Part shown: piece after piece, positions 26,829 through 35,531 of the stretch
Layout: each line of letters starts with the position of its first letter
Numbering within the stretch: position 1 is the stretch's first letter
Source of the DNA: JANQGH01 sp039177555
GTDB taxonomy: Bacteria; Pseudomonadota; Alphaproteobacteria; DSM-16000; Inquilinaceae
Reading direction: 5' to 3'
Length of the DNA stretch: 64,000 bases
NCBI GenBank assembly: GCA_039177555.1
Contig: JBCDFV010000008.1
Coordinates: forward strand, 62,001 to 126,000
Made by a program: the position numbers and the translations under genes
The notes under the pieces: generated by a model
The model's input: the letters and a program-made list of their open reading frames with translations, nothing else
Told to the model about the DNA's origin: nothing
The model's database searches: none

Positions 26829-28187
26829 TCAGAAACCGATCCTGACGCCGACCGTTCCTTCAACACCGTCGGTGTTGTTGTCACCCCAGACATATTCGAC
26901 ATTCGTGAACAGCGCGGTGTTTTCCGCAACCGCGTAGCTGAAGCCGCCACCGACTTCGAACATGTTGTCTGGATAGCTGTTGGTGGACGTCGTGCTGTCG
27001 GTTGCGGGGAACTCGCCCCCCAGCGTATCGGTCACCCGATAGGTGCTGTCGCCATCCAACTGGCGGATATAGTTGAACTCGCCGAACAGGTTCAGCGCTT
27101 GACCGTCGACGTCGACATCCGTCGATAGGCGAACACCAAGTCGGCCACGCAGATTGTTCCCGTCTTCCAGCGCAATGCTGCGAACCGCATCCGTCGGCAC
27201 GCCGAACGAGAAGTCGTCGTGATCCACGTTGGTGTAGATCAGTTGGCCCTGGGGCTCGACAACGAAGTTCTCGGCAACCTCGAACGGCACGCCGACTTCG
27301 GCCGACGCCGCCCAGGAGTCGCCATCGACGTCGCCGCGCCAGCCGAAGCTGTTCACATCATAGCTGAGATCGGTGTACATGCCGACGATATCGATATAGG
27401 CGTCGCCGATGAAATAGGTGCCGTAAAGGCCAACGGAAAAGCCGTCCGTGTCGACGCTTGATGCCTGCCAATCCTGGCTGGTCTCGCCGTACCCCAGGAA
27501 GGCGCCGATCTGAAGATCCTCCTGGACGAAATGGCCGACGCCAATCTGGCCGCCGAACAGATCGAGATCGCTGCCGGACAGGTCGAGGGTTCGGCCGAAC
27601 ACCCGTCCGAACGCATTCCAAGAACCGTAGTTGTAAACCGTACCCTCGCGCTCATGGAATGTGCCGATCATTTCGTTGGCCAATTCCACGGCGGAGAACA
27701 CCAGGTCCACGTCGGCTGCCGGCGCGTCGCAATAGCCGGCAAAGTCGATGAAGATCGGATCGCCGGAGGGCATCCAAAGCTCGATCTGACGTGAGAATGT
27801 GTCGCGCCGGTCGACCTCGCCGTCGGGGAAGGTCACGTCAAAGCTGGAGCCGTAAAACGTGGTCGGGTCGACACCCTCGGGTGCAAACGGCACGAAACTG
27901 TTCCCCGGCGGAACCTCCAGCCCATATTGCTGGCCCGTATTCGGGCCGGATCTGACCATCACCGTAAATATCTGGTTTTCGTCCGTGGGGTTCCTGACTG
28001 ACAGGTACGGGTTTCCATTAGCGTTGACCCAGTTCACGCCGTTATTGGTCGCGGGCGCGGAGGTGTAGCGGTCGGCAGGGCCAAATGTATAGCCAATCGG
28101 GTCGCCCACGCCCATCACGCCACAATCTGCAAGGGCGGTTCCAGATACTAATGTTCCAATAAGTATAGATAAAGAATAGTGTCGCAC
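26829..28187 (-). CDS. Outer-membrane beta-barrel protein, autotransporter-barrel-like
   Basis: 452 residues from a GTG start with GGAGGT five bases upstream. A signal peptide ends GTALA before DCGVMG. Residues about 22-170 form a soluble region with one cysteine at each end (DCG and GYCDAP), which may form a disulfide. From about residue 190 on there are alternating amphipathic strands typical of an autotransporter-type barrel (DLFGGQIGVGHFVQEDLQIGAFLGYGETSQDW, SVGLYGTYFIG), ending in the outer-membrane signature phenylalanine (GTVGVRIGF). There is no long passenger or cleavage site, so this is a barrel with a small N-terminal domain rather than a classical autotransporter. Function unknown. 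Confidence 0.7.
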   Translation of the reverse strand: MRHYSLSILIGTLVSGTALADCGVMGVGDPIGYTFGPADRYTSAPATNNGVNWVNANGNPYLSVRNPTDENQIFTVMVRSGPNTGQQYGLEVPPGNSFVPFAPEGVDPTTFYGSSFDVTFPDGEVDRRDTFSRQIELWMPSGDPIFIDFAGYCDAPAADVDLVFSAVELANEMIGTFHEREGTVYNYGSWNAFGRVFGRTLDLSGSDLDLFGGQIGVGHFVQEDLQIGAFLGYGETSQDWQASSVDTDGFSVGLYGTYFIGDAYIDIVGMYTDLSYDVNSFGWRGDVDGDSWAASAEVGVPFEVAENFVVEPQGQLIYTNVDHDDFSFGVPTDAVRSIALEDGNNLRGRLGVRLSTDVDVDGQALNLFGEFNYIRQLDGDSTYRVTDTLGGEFPATDSTTSTNSYPDNMFEVGGGFSYAVAENTALFTNVEYVWGDNNTDGVEGTVGVRIGF

Positions 28188-28217
28188 TCTTACCTCCGGG
28201 TTTCGTATAAGCGCGCG

Positions 28218-28246
28218 TTCTTATTTATTGAAGAGAGTATTGTCAA
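28218..28246 (-). promoter_or_regulatory. Promoter of the beta-barrel gene, with a palindrome over the -35
   Basis: On the minus strand a perfect TTGACA (28241-28246) is followed 17 bases later by a weaker TAAGAA (28218-28223), about 30 bases before the GTG start. The -35 lies inside an ATTGT-N2-ACAAT palindrome (28239-28250), a possible operator. The whole region is far more AT-rich than its surroundings. Confidence 0.5.
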
Positions 28247-28465
28247 CAATCTTAGGAATATTTACTTACTTTAGATGTGCTTGGATTCGAAGCGACCATT
28301 GGTTGAAGATTGACCGTAACAGGCAAGTATCGTCGCTGGTTGGGGTTCTGGGCGTTGACCAATCGCTGTCCCCGCAATCCACAGCCGAATATCTCCGCGA
28401 GGCCGTGACCAGCGCGCGCCAAGGTGCCATGCTGAAGACCATTGCCCGCTTGAGTCGGAGTTGAC

Positions 28466-31400
28466 ATGAGCCACGCCGATTTCGTTCATCTGCGCGTCCA
28501 CAGCGCCTATTCGCTGGCCGAGGGCGCCTTGAAGGTGAAGGAACTGGTCGGGCTGTGTCAGCGCCATGCGATGCCGGCCGTGGCCGTGACCGATACGGGC
28601 AATCTGTTCGGCGCGCTGGAAGTGGCGATGGCGGCCGCCGGAGCCGGTGTCCAGCCGATCACGGGGACGGTCGTGGCGATCGCCCGCACGGCCTCGTCGC
28701 GGAACGGCCAACCCGCCAAGCCCGATCAACTGGTCCTGCTGGTCCAGGACGAGACCGGTTATCAGAACTTGATGGCCTTGGTCAGCCACGCCTTCTTGAA
28801 CACGCCGCCGGGGGAGGCGCCCTGCGTCTCCTGGGACGATCTGGAGGACCGTACGGACGGCCTGATCGCGTTGAGCGGCGGGCCTGGCGGCACGCTGGGC
28901 CGCTTGCTGCTGGAAGGCCAGGTGCCTGCCGCAGAGGCTACCCTTGACCTCCTGCAATCCCTGTTTCCCGATCGACTCTATATCGAATTGATGCGCCACG
29001 GCCTGGCGGCGGAACGACGGATTGAGCCGGCGTTGATCGACCTTGCCTACCGGCGTGACCTGCCGCTGGTCGCGACCAACGACTGCTTCTTCGCCGATGA
29101 GGGCATGTTCGAGGCGCACGACGCATTGCTGTGCATCGCCGACGGCACCTATGTCGCCGAACGCGATCGCCGTCGCGTGACCAAGCACCACTGGTTCAAG
29201 CCGGCCGCCGAGATGCGCGCCCTGTTCCAAGACCTGCCCGAGGCCGTCGACAACACGCTGGTGATCGCCCGGCGCTGTGCCTTCATGCCGGAACCGCGCA
29301 AACCGATCCTGCCCCGGTTCGAGACCGACGGCGGCCGGTCGGAGGCCGACGAGCTTCGCGCCCAGGCCGAGGCCGGGCTGGAAGACCGACTAGCCGCCTT
29401 CCTGTTCGAGCCCGGGATGACCGACCAGCAGCGGGCGGAGGTCGCAAAACCCTACCGCGACCGCCTGGCGTTCGAACTCGACATCATCATCGAGATGGGG
29501 TTTGCCGGCTATTTCCTGATCGTTGCCGATTTCATCAAATGGTCGAACGCCAACGGCATTCCGGTAGGGCCGGGCAGGGGGTCCGGCGCTGCCTCGGTGG
29601 TCGCCTGGTCTCTGACCATCACCGGTCTCGACCCGATTGCCCTGGACCTGGTGTTCGAACGGTTCTTGAACCCCGAACGCGTCTCGATGCCGGACTTCGA
29701 TATCGATTTCTGCCAGGATCGGCGGGACGAGGTGATCGACTATGTCCGGCAGAAGTTCGGCGACGATCGGGTCGCCCAGATCATCACCTTCGGAAAGCTG
29801 CAGGCCCGCGCCGTGCTGCGCGATGTCGGGCGCGTCTTGCAGATGCCCTATGGCCAGGTCGACCGGCTGTGCAAGCTGGTGCCCAACAACCCGGCCAATC
29901 CGGTCACCTTGCAGCAGGCCATCGACGGCGAACCGGCGTTACAGCAGGCGCGCGCGGAAGACGAGAACGTCAACCACCTGATTGACCTGGCGATCAAGCT
30001 GGAAGGGCTTTACCGCCACGCCTCGACCCATGCTGCCGGCGTCGTGATCGGCGACCGGCCATTGCAGGAACTGGTGCCGCTTTACCGCGATCCGCGCTCA
30101 CCCATGCCGGTGACCCAATTCAATATGAAATATGTCGAACAGGCCGGCCTGGTGAAGTTCGACTTCCTCGGTCTGAAGACGTTGACCGTGCTGCAGCAGG
30201 CGGTCGAGCTGGTGAACGCGCGCGAAACCGATGAGCCGGACCCACCGCTCCATCTCGATCGCATCCCCCTCGATGACGGGGATACGTACGCTATGCTGTG
30301 CCGGGCCACGGCGACAGGCGTGTTTCAGTTGGAATCGAGCGGCATGCGCGACGTGCTGCGCCAGATGAAGCCGTCCGTGTTCGAGGACATCATCGCCCTT
30401 GTGGCCCTCTACCGCCCGGGCCCGATGGACAACATCCCGACCTTCATCCGCAACAAGCACGCGCCGAACGGCGACGGCATCGACTACCTGCACCCCAAGC
30501 TGGAACCGATCCTGAAAGAGACCTACGGCATCATGGTCTATCAGGAACAGGTGATGCAGGCGGCGCAGACCCTGGCCGGCTATACGCTCGGCGGCGCCGA
30601 CCTGCTGCGGCGCGCGATGGGCAAAAAGATCAAGGCCGAGATGGACGCCCAAAAGCAGGTCTTTCTGGAGGGCGCGGCCGATCAGGGCATCAAGGCCAAA
30701 CAGGCGGGATCGATCTTCGACCAGATCGAGAAGTTCGCCGGCTATGGCTTCAACAAGGCGCATGCGGCGGCCTACGCCCTGGTCGCCTATCACACGGCCT
30801 ACCTGAAATCGACCTATCCGGTTGAGTTCATGGCCGCCTCGATGACGCTTGATCTGCACAACACCGACAAGCTGAACATCTTCAAGCAGGAACTGGACCG
30901 GATGGGGGTCCGGCTCTTGCCGCCGGATATCAATGCTTCGCCGGCTCAGTTCGGCGTCGAACGCGCGCCGGGCGAGGACAGGGAAGGCCAAGACCTGGCC
31001 ATCCGCTATGCCCTGGGCGCGATCAAGGGTGTCGGCTTGGAGGCCATGCGGCTGGTCGAGGCCGAACGCAGGTCCGGCGGGCCGTATCGGGACATCTTCG
31101 ACTTCGCCGAACGTCAGGATGCCCGCGTCTTGAACCGGCGCCAGATCGAAAACCTGATCAAGGCCGGCACGTTCGACGCCATGAACGACAACCGGGCACA
31201 GTTGATGGCGGCGGTCGACACGCTGCTGCGTCATGCGTCTGCCACCGCGTCGGACCGGGACAGCGGCCAGTCCAGCCTGTTCGGCGGCCTGTCCGAGGAG
31301 GCCCATCGGCCGCGCCTGCCCATCGTGCCCGAATGGGACAGCATGGAGGCCCTGCGGCAGGAGTTCGAGGCCATGGGCTTCTATCTGTCGGCTCATCCGA

Positions 31401-31960
31401 TCGACAATTTTCCGACCGTGCGCGTCGGCGCGGTGCCCTCGTCGGAGATCGGTACCCGTTTCCGCAGCTCTGGTCGGTCGACCATGAAGGTCGCCGGCAT
31501 CGTACTGGCCAAGCGCGAGATGACGACCAAGACCGGCAACCGTATGGCCTTCGTGCAGATGTCCGACGCCAGCGGCGTGTTCGAGATCACCCTGTTCGTC
31601 GAGGCCCTGGTGAAGGCGCGCCCGCTGCTGGAGGCGGGGACGCCGCTGCTGGCCGTCATCGAGGTCCAGGCGCGCGACGAGGATCTGAGGCTGACGGCGA
31701 CGGATGTCACGCCGCTGGATGACGCCGTGGCCCAGGCCGGCATGGCGATCCAGGTCCATATCGACCGACCGGAGGCCGCGGGCGAACTGCACGGAATTCT
31801 TGAGCGCATGGGCCAGGGGCGCGGCCGGGTCAGCGTCTTGATCCCGGTCGATCACGACGGCGAGGCGGAGATCGTCTTGCCGCAGACCTACGCCATCGGC
31901 ACCAAGGGCCGCGCGGCCATCAAGTCGATCTCCGGGGTCAGCGACGTGCGGGAGTTTTAG
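28466..31960 (+). CDS. dnaE: DNA polymerase III alpha subunit
   Basis: Replicative polymerase of the chromosome, 1164 residues, the usual DnaE1 length. The N-terminal PHP domain begins FVHLRVHSAYSLAEGALK. The catalytic palm has the paired aspartates in MPDFDIDFCQDRR near residue 410, with the nucleotide-binding GPGRGSGAASVVAW just before. The fingers contain GVFQLESSGMRDVLRQMKP and RPGPMDNIP. Helix-hairpin-helix and OB-fold regions follow; the OB fold is near residue 1005 (MKVAGIVLAKREMTTKTGNRMAF). GGAG lies six bases before the ATG. Confidence 0.97.
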   Translation: MSHADFVHLRVHSAYSLAEGALKVKELVGLCQRHAMPAVAVTDTGNLFGALEVAMAAAGAGVQPITGTVVAIARTASSRNGQPAKPDQLVLLVQDETGYQNLMALVSHAFLNTPPGEAPCVSWDDLEDRTDGLIALSGGPGGTLGRLLLEGQVPAAEATLDLLQSLFPDRLYIELMRHGLAAERRIEPALIDLAYRRDLPLVATNDCFFADEGMFEAHDALLCIADGTYVAERDRRRVTKHHWFKPAAEMRALFQDLPEAVDNTLVIARRCAFMPEPRKPILPRFETDGGRSEADELRAQAEAGLEDRLAAFLFEPGMTDQQRAEVAKPYRDRLAFELDIIIEMGFAGYFLIVADFIKWSNANGIPVGPGRGSGAASVVAWSLTITGLDPIALDLVFERFLNPERVSMPDFDIDFCQDRRDEVIDYVRQKFGDDRVAQIITFGKLQARAVLRDVGRVLQMPYGQVDRLCKLVPNNPANPVTLQQAIDGEPALQQARAEDENVNHLIDLAIKLEGLYRHASTHAAGVVIGDRPLQELVPLYRDPRSPMPVTQFNMKYVEQAGLVKFDFLGLKTLTVLQQAVELVNARETDEPDPPLHLDRIPLDDGDTYAMLCRATATGVFQLESSGMRDVLRQMKPSVFEDIIALVALYRPGPMDNIPTFIRNKHAPNGDGIDYLHPKLEPILKETYGIMVYQEQVMQAAQTLAGYTLGGADLLRRAMGKKIKAEMDAQKQVFLEGAADQGIKAKQAGSIFDQIEKFAGYGFNKAHAAAYALVAYHTAYLKSTYPVEFMAASMTLDLHNTDKLNIFKQELDRMGVRLLPPDINASPAQFGVERAPGEDREGQDLAIRYALGAIKGVGLEAMRLVEAERRSGGPYRDIFDFAERQDARVLNRRQIENLIKAGTFDAMNDNRAQLMAAVDTLLRHASATASDRDSGQSSLFGGLSEEAHRPRLPIVPEWDSMEALRQEFEAMGFYLSAHPIDNFPTVRVGAVPSSEIGTRFRSSGRSTMKVAGIVLAKREMTTKTGNRMAFVQMSDASGVFEITLFVEALVKARPLLEAGTPLLAVIEVQARDEDLRLTATDVTPLDDAVAQAGMAIQVHIDRPEAAGELHGILERMGQGRGRVSVLIPVDHDGEAEIVLPQTYAIGTKGRAAIKSISGVSDVREF

Positions 31961-31980
31961 AGGCAAGGAAGTGTCTGTTC

Positions 31981-32004
31981 ATTTGCAGGCAAGTCCTTGC
32001 AAAT
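31981..32004. terminator. Inverted repeat after dnaE
   Basis: ATTTGCA (31981-31987) and TGCAAAT (31998-32004) form a 7-bp stem that extends inward by a GG/CC pair with one bulged T. It sits 21 bases past the dnaE stop. The right arm overlaps the -35 of a possible rpsB promoter, so it may be regulatory instead. Confidence 0.3.
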
Positions 32005-32025
32005 CGGTGTCAACGGGGCTATCTA
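31997..32025 (+). promoter_or_regulatory. Possible rpsB-tsf promoter
   Basis: TTGCAA (31997-32002) and TATCTA (32020-32025) are 17 bases apart, about 140 bases before the rpsB start, leaving room for a leader. A second perfect TTGACA at 32036-32041 has no convincing -10. The choice is uncertain. Confidence 0.3.
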
Positions 32026-32167
32026 CCCGCCGTCATTGACAATCCTCACGCGGGACATGCGGTCAGCCGTCAGCAGGCGGTTGCTCGCTCCGGTGTTCCG
32101 GCACGGCTTTTCGAGGTCGCGCCGAGGACAAGACCCGCGGCGGACGAACCGGAGAAGGAAAGATCCG

Positions 32168-33079
32168 ATGGTCATGCCGACCTTTACCATGCGCCAGCTT
32201 CTGGAAGCGGGCGTCCATTTTGGTCACAACACCCGCCGCTGGAACCCGAAGATGGCGCCGTACATCTTCGGTGTCCGCAACGGGATCCACATCATCAATC
32301 TCGAAGAGACCGTGCCCTTGCTGGGGCGGGCGCTGGAAGCCATCCGCGAAGTGGTGGCCAACAATGGCCGCGTCCTGTTCGTGGGCACCAAGCGCCAGGC
32401 GCAGGAACGCATCGCCGAGGCGGCGAAACGCTCGGGCCAGTATTACGTCAATCACCGCTGGCTGGGCGGCATGTTGACCAACTGGAAGACGATCTCCCAG
32501 TCGATCAGACGGCTGAAGGAGATGGACGGCCAGCTTGAGGAAGGCATCACCGGCCTGACCAAGAAAGAGCAGCTGCAGCTCACCCGCGAGCGGGACAAGC
32601 TGGAGCGGGCGCTTGGCGGCATCCGCGACATGGGCGGCCTGCCGGATCTGCTGGTGGTGATCGATACGAATAAGGAATCGATCGCCATCCAAGAGGCCAA
32701 CAAGCTCGGCATTCCGGTCGCCGCGGTCGTCGACAGTAATTCGAACCCGGAGGGCATCACGTTCCCGGTCCCCGGCAATGACGATGCCTTGCGCGCGATC
32801 GATCTTTACTGCGACTTGGCCACGGGTGCGGTGTTGGCCGGTATCGAGGCGGCGTTGACCACGTCCGGCGCCGATGTCGGCGCGATGGACACACCGGTCG
32901 CGGAAACCGTGCCGGATGCCCCGACCGAGGAGCCTGCGCAGGAGGTTGCGGCCGAGGCCGAGCCCTCGACCGAGGAGGCACCGGCCGAGGACGCGCCCAC
33001 CGAACAGGAGCCAGCGGCCGAGCCGGCGAGTGATACCGCCGCCGAAGAGGAAAAACCGACGGCTGGCGAAGCCGCCTGA
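32168..33079 (+). CDS. rpsB: 30S ribosomal protein S2
   Basis: 303 residues from the ATG at 32168, seven bases after AAGGAA. Conserved motifs are TMRQLLEAGVHFGHNTRRWNPKMAPYIFGVRNGIHIINLEET, FVGTKRQAQ and YVNHRWLGGMLTNWKTI. The S2 core ends near residue 240. A tail of about 60 residues rich in Glu, Ala, Pro and Thr follows, longer than in E. coli S2 and probably disordered. It heads the rpsB-tsf-pyrH-frr translation cluster. Confidence 0.97.
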   Translation: MVMPTFTMRQLLEAGVHFGHNTRRWNPKMAPYIFGVRNGIHIINLEETVPLLGRALEAIREVVANNGRVLFVGTKRQAQERIAEAAKRSGQYYVNHRWLGGMLTNWKTISQSIRRLKEMDGQLEEGITGLTKKEQLQLTRERDKLERALGGIRDMGGLPDLLVVIDTNKESIAIQEANKLGIPVAAVVDSNSNPEGITFPVPGNDDALRAIDLYCDLATGAVLAGIEAALTTSGADVGAMDTPVAETVPDAPTEEPAQEVAAEAEPSTEEAPAEDAPTEQEPAAEPASDTAAEEEKPTAGEAA

Positions 33080-33095
33080 TCACCGATCGAGAGTG

Positions 33096-33129
33096 AACCG
33101 GGCGGCGATCGGGCCGCCCGGTTTCTTTT
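33096..33129 (+). terminator. Strong hairpin terminator or attenuator between rpsB and tsf
   Basis: AACCGGGCGGC (33096-33106) and GCCGCCCGGTT (33113-33123) form a perfect 11-bp stem with a 6-base loop, followed by TCTTTT. It probably reduces tsf relative to rpsB or isolates tsf with its own promoter. Confidence 0.85.
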
Positions 33130-33172
33130 GACATCAGTGTTTTGTTACGGAATTCTGACGTAAGAGGTCAAA

Positions 33173-34099
33173 ATGTCAGCAATCACTGCGGCCCTGGTGA
33201 AGGAGCTGCGCGAGAAAACCGGCGCCGGCATGATGGATTGCAAGAAGGCGCTGACGGAAACCGGCGGCGACATGGAAGCGGCGATCGACTGGCTGCGCAA
33301 GAAGGGCTTGGCGGCGGCGGCGAAGAAGGCCGGCCGTACCGCTTCGGAGGGCCTGGTCGGCTTGCAGATCGACGGCGCCAAGGGCGCGCTGGTCGAGGTC
33401 AACTCCGAAACCGACTTCGTGTCGCGCAACGAGACGTTCCAATCGTTCGTGAAGACCACGTCCGAACTGGCCGTGGGGGCGGACGGTTCCGTCGAGGCGC
33501 TGGCCGCGTTGGACTATCCGGGCACCGGTCGGACGGTTGCCGAGGAACTCACCCATCTCATCGCGACCATCGGCGAAAACATGAGTTTGCGCCGGACGGC
33601 CAGCCTGTCGGTCGGGACCGGCGCGGTGGCCGGCTACATTCACGGCGCCGTCGTGCCGGACATGGGCAAGATCGGCGTGCTGGTCGCGCTGGAGTCGACC
33701 GCTGACGCCGGCGCGTTGGTGGAGTTTGGCCGGCAGCTTGCCATGCATGTCGCCGCCACCCGCCCCGAATCGCTGTCGGTCGAGGATCTGGACCCGGCGC
33801 TCTTGAACCGCGAGCGTGAGGTTCTGTCGGAGCAAGCCCGTGCTTCGGGCAAACCGGAGGCTATCATCGAGAAAATGGTGGAAGGTCGCCTGCGCAAGTA
33901 CTACCAAGAGGTGGTGTTGCTTGAGCAGACTTTCGTCATCGACGGTGAAAGCAAGGTGGCGAGTGCCGTCGAAGCGAAGTCCAAGGAACTGGGCGCGCCG
34001 ATTGCTGTCACCGGTTTCGCCCGTTTCACATTGGGCGAGGGCATCGAGAAGGACGACGGCGATTTTGCAGCGGAGGTCGCGGCGACGCTGAAGGCATAA
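33173..34099 (+). CDS. tsf: Elongation factor Ts
   Basis: Guanine nucleotide exchange factor for EF-Tu, 308 residues. The N-terminal UBA domain (ITAALVKELREKTGAGMMDCKKALTETGGDMEAAIDWLRKKG) and the TDFVSRNETF core motif that contacts EF-Tu are clear. The C-terminal part carries KYYQEVVLLEQTFV and GFARFTLGEGIEK. AGAGG lies seven bases before the ATG. It follows rpsB, as in most bacteria, but a strong terminator intervenes. Confidence 0.97.
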   Translation: MSAITAALVKELREKTGAGMMDCKKALTETGGDMEAAIDWLRKKGLAAAAKKAGRTASEGLVGLQIDGAKGALVEVNSETDFVSRNETFQSFVKTTSELAVGADGSVEALAALDYPGTGRTVAEELTHLIATIGENMSLRRTASLSVGTGAVAGYIHGAVVPDMGKIGVLVALESTADAGALVEFGRQLAMHVAATRPESLSVEDLDPALLNREREVLSEQARASGKPEAIIEKMVEGRLRKYYQEVVLLEQTFVIDGESKVASAVEAKSKELGAPIAVTGFARFTLGEGIEKDDGDFAAEVAATLKA

Positions 34100-34117
34100 G
34101 CCTTCGGAATTGCGACC

Positions 34118-34153
34118 GGAATCGGGGCCGAAATCGAGGCCAGAATCAGGGCG
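34118..34153 (+). repeat. Three imperfect 12-bp tandem repeats between tsf and pyrH
   Basis: GGAATCGGGGCC, GAAATCGAGGCC and AGAATCAGGGCG lie head to tail at 34118-34129, 34130-34141 and 34142-34153, filling about half of the 76-base tsf-pyrH spacer just before the pyrH ribosome site. The role is unknown. Confidence 0.6.
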
Positions 34154-34175
34154 GAGCCTGGAGGGACGACAACTG

Positions 34176-34901
34176 ATGCCAGCCGACGGGCCGCTTTATA
34201 AGCGCGTTCTGCTGAAGCTATCCGGCGAGGCCCTGATGGGCGCCCAAGCCTATGGCATCGATCCCGACATGGCCAACAAGGTGGCCCAGCAGATCGCCTC
34301 GGTCGCTTCTCTGGGCTGCCAAGTCTGCGTCGTCGTGGGCGGCGGTAACATCTTCCGTGGGCTGTCCGGCGCCGCGACGGGCATGGAACGCTCCACCGCC
34401 GACTATATGGGCATGTTGGCGACCGTGATTAACGCCCTGGCGATGCAAAGCGCGTGCGAGCGAATCGGCCTGCAGACCCGGGTCCTGTCGGCCATTCCCA
34501 TGGCGTCGGTGTGCGAGCCCTATATCCGCAGACGCGCCGTGCGGCATATGGAAAAGGGGCGAGTCGTGATCTTCGCGGCCGGCACGGGCAATCCGTTCTT
34601 CACCACCGACACCGCCGCGGCCTTGCGGGCCTCCGAAATGGACTGTGATGCGTTGCTGAAAGGCACGCAGGTCGACGGCGTTTACGACGCCGATCCGCGC
34701 GAGGTCCCGACCGCCAAACGGCTGGGCCGGCTAAGCTATATGCAGGTGCTGGCCAACGACCTTCGGGTGATGGACCATTCAGCCATATCATTGGCGCGAG
34801 AAAACCATATTCCCATCCTTGTCTTCTCGATCCATAACGAGGGGGCGTTCGCCGACGTCGTTTCTGGACGTGGAAGCTACACGATCATTACGGAAGCTTG
34901 A
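34176..34901 (+). CDS. pyrH: UMP kinase
   Basis: Phosphorylates UMP to UDP in pyrimidine synthesis. 241 residues from the ATG at 34176, behind GGAGGG. Amino-acid-kinase fold motifs are RVLLKLSGEALMG, VVGGGNIFRG, the DYMGMLATVINALAMQ helix, VVIFAAGTGNPFFTTDTAAALRA and the C-terminal TQVDGVYDADPR. It is the standard gene between tsf and frr. Confidence 0.97.
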   Translation: MPADGPLYKRVLLKLSGEALMGAQAYGIDPDMANKVAQQIASVASLGCQVCVVVGGGNIFRGLSGAATGMERSTADYMGMLATVINALAMQSACERIGLQTRVLSAIPMASVCEPYIRRRAVRHMEKGRVVIFAAGTGNPFFTTDTAAALRASEMDCDALLKGTQVDGVYDADPREVPTAKRLGRLSYMQVLANDLRVMDHSAISLARENHIPILVFSIHNEGAFADVVSGRGSYTIITEA

Positions 34902-34923
34902 AGAAGGGGGGGTGTCGCGGGCC

Positions 34924-35481
34924 ATGACGGATATCGATCTTGACGACATCGAGCGCCGGATGAACGGCGCCTTCGAGGCGCTGCGTACGGAGTTCGGCGG
35001 CCTGCGCACGGGCCGTGCCTCGCCGACCTTGCTGGAACCGATCACGGTCGAGGCCTATGGCGCCGTCATGCCGATGAACCAGGTCGGTACGATCGGCGTG
35101 CCCGAGCCTAGGTTGCTGACGGTCCAGGTCTGGGACAACGGTTTGGTAAAGGCCGTGGAAAAGGCCATCAGGGATGCCGGTCTCGGCCTTAACCCTCAGA
35201 CCGATGGCGCGCTGGTGCGCGTCCCGATCCCGGAATTGAACGAAGAACGCCGCAAGGAGCTTGGCAGGGTCGCCAGCAAGTATGCCGAGCAGGCGCGCGT
35301 GGCCGCGCGCAACGTGCGGCGAGACGGGATGGACCGGCTGAAAAAGATGGAAAAAGACGGCGACCTTAGCCAGGACGACCACCGGCTCTATGCCGATGAA
35401 ATCCAAACCCTGACCGATCAGACAATACAGAAGATCGACGACGCCCTTGCCGCCAAGGAGTCGGAGATCATGCAAGTCTAA
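34924..35481 (+). CDS. frr: Ribosome recycling factor
   Basis: Splits post-termination ribosomes with EF-G. 185 residues from the ATG at 34924; a GTG four codons earlier is a possible alternative. Signatures are LRTGRASPTLLEPITVEAYG, MNQVGTIGVPEPRLLTVQVWD, the IPELNEERRKELGRVASKYAEQARVAARNVRRDGMDRLKK helices and the C-terminal TDQTIQKIDDALAAKE. It follows pyrH by 22 bases. Confidence 0.96.
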   Translation: MTDIDLDDIERRMNGAFEALRTEFGGLRTGRASPTLLEPITVEAYGAVMPMNQVGTIGVPEPRLLTVQVWDNGLVKAVEKAIRDAGLGLNPQTDGALVRVPIPELNEERRKELGRVASKYAEQARVAARNVRRDGMDRLKKMEKDGDLSQDDHRLYADEIQTLTDQTIQKIDDALAAKESEIMQV

Positions 35482-35531
35482 CAGCCATCTCCAGCTCCGC
35501 CCGTCGCCGAACCCGCCTGACGAGAAGATCC

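Noticed and set aside
28228..28464. 78-codon plus-strand frame ending just before dnaE
   Set aside because: Starts at TTG inside the AT-rich promoter island, lacks a ribosome site and changes composition midway; probably not a gene.
30098..31966. 622-codon minus-strand open frame opposite dnaE
   Set aside because: Antisense to dnaE with no start signal or recognisable motif; the same GC-rich shadow effect.
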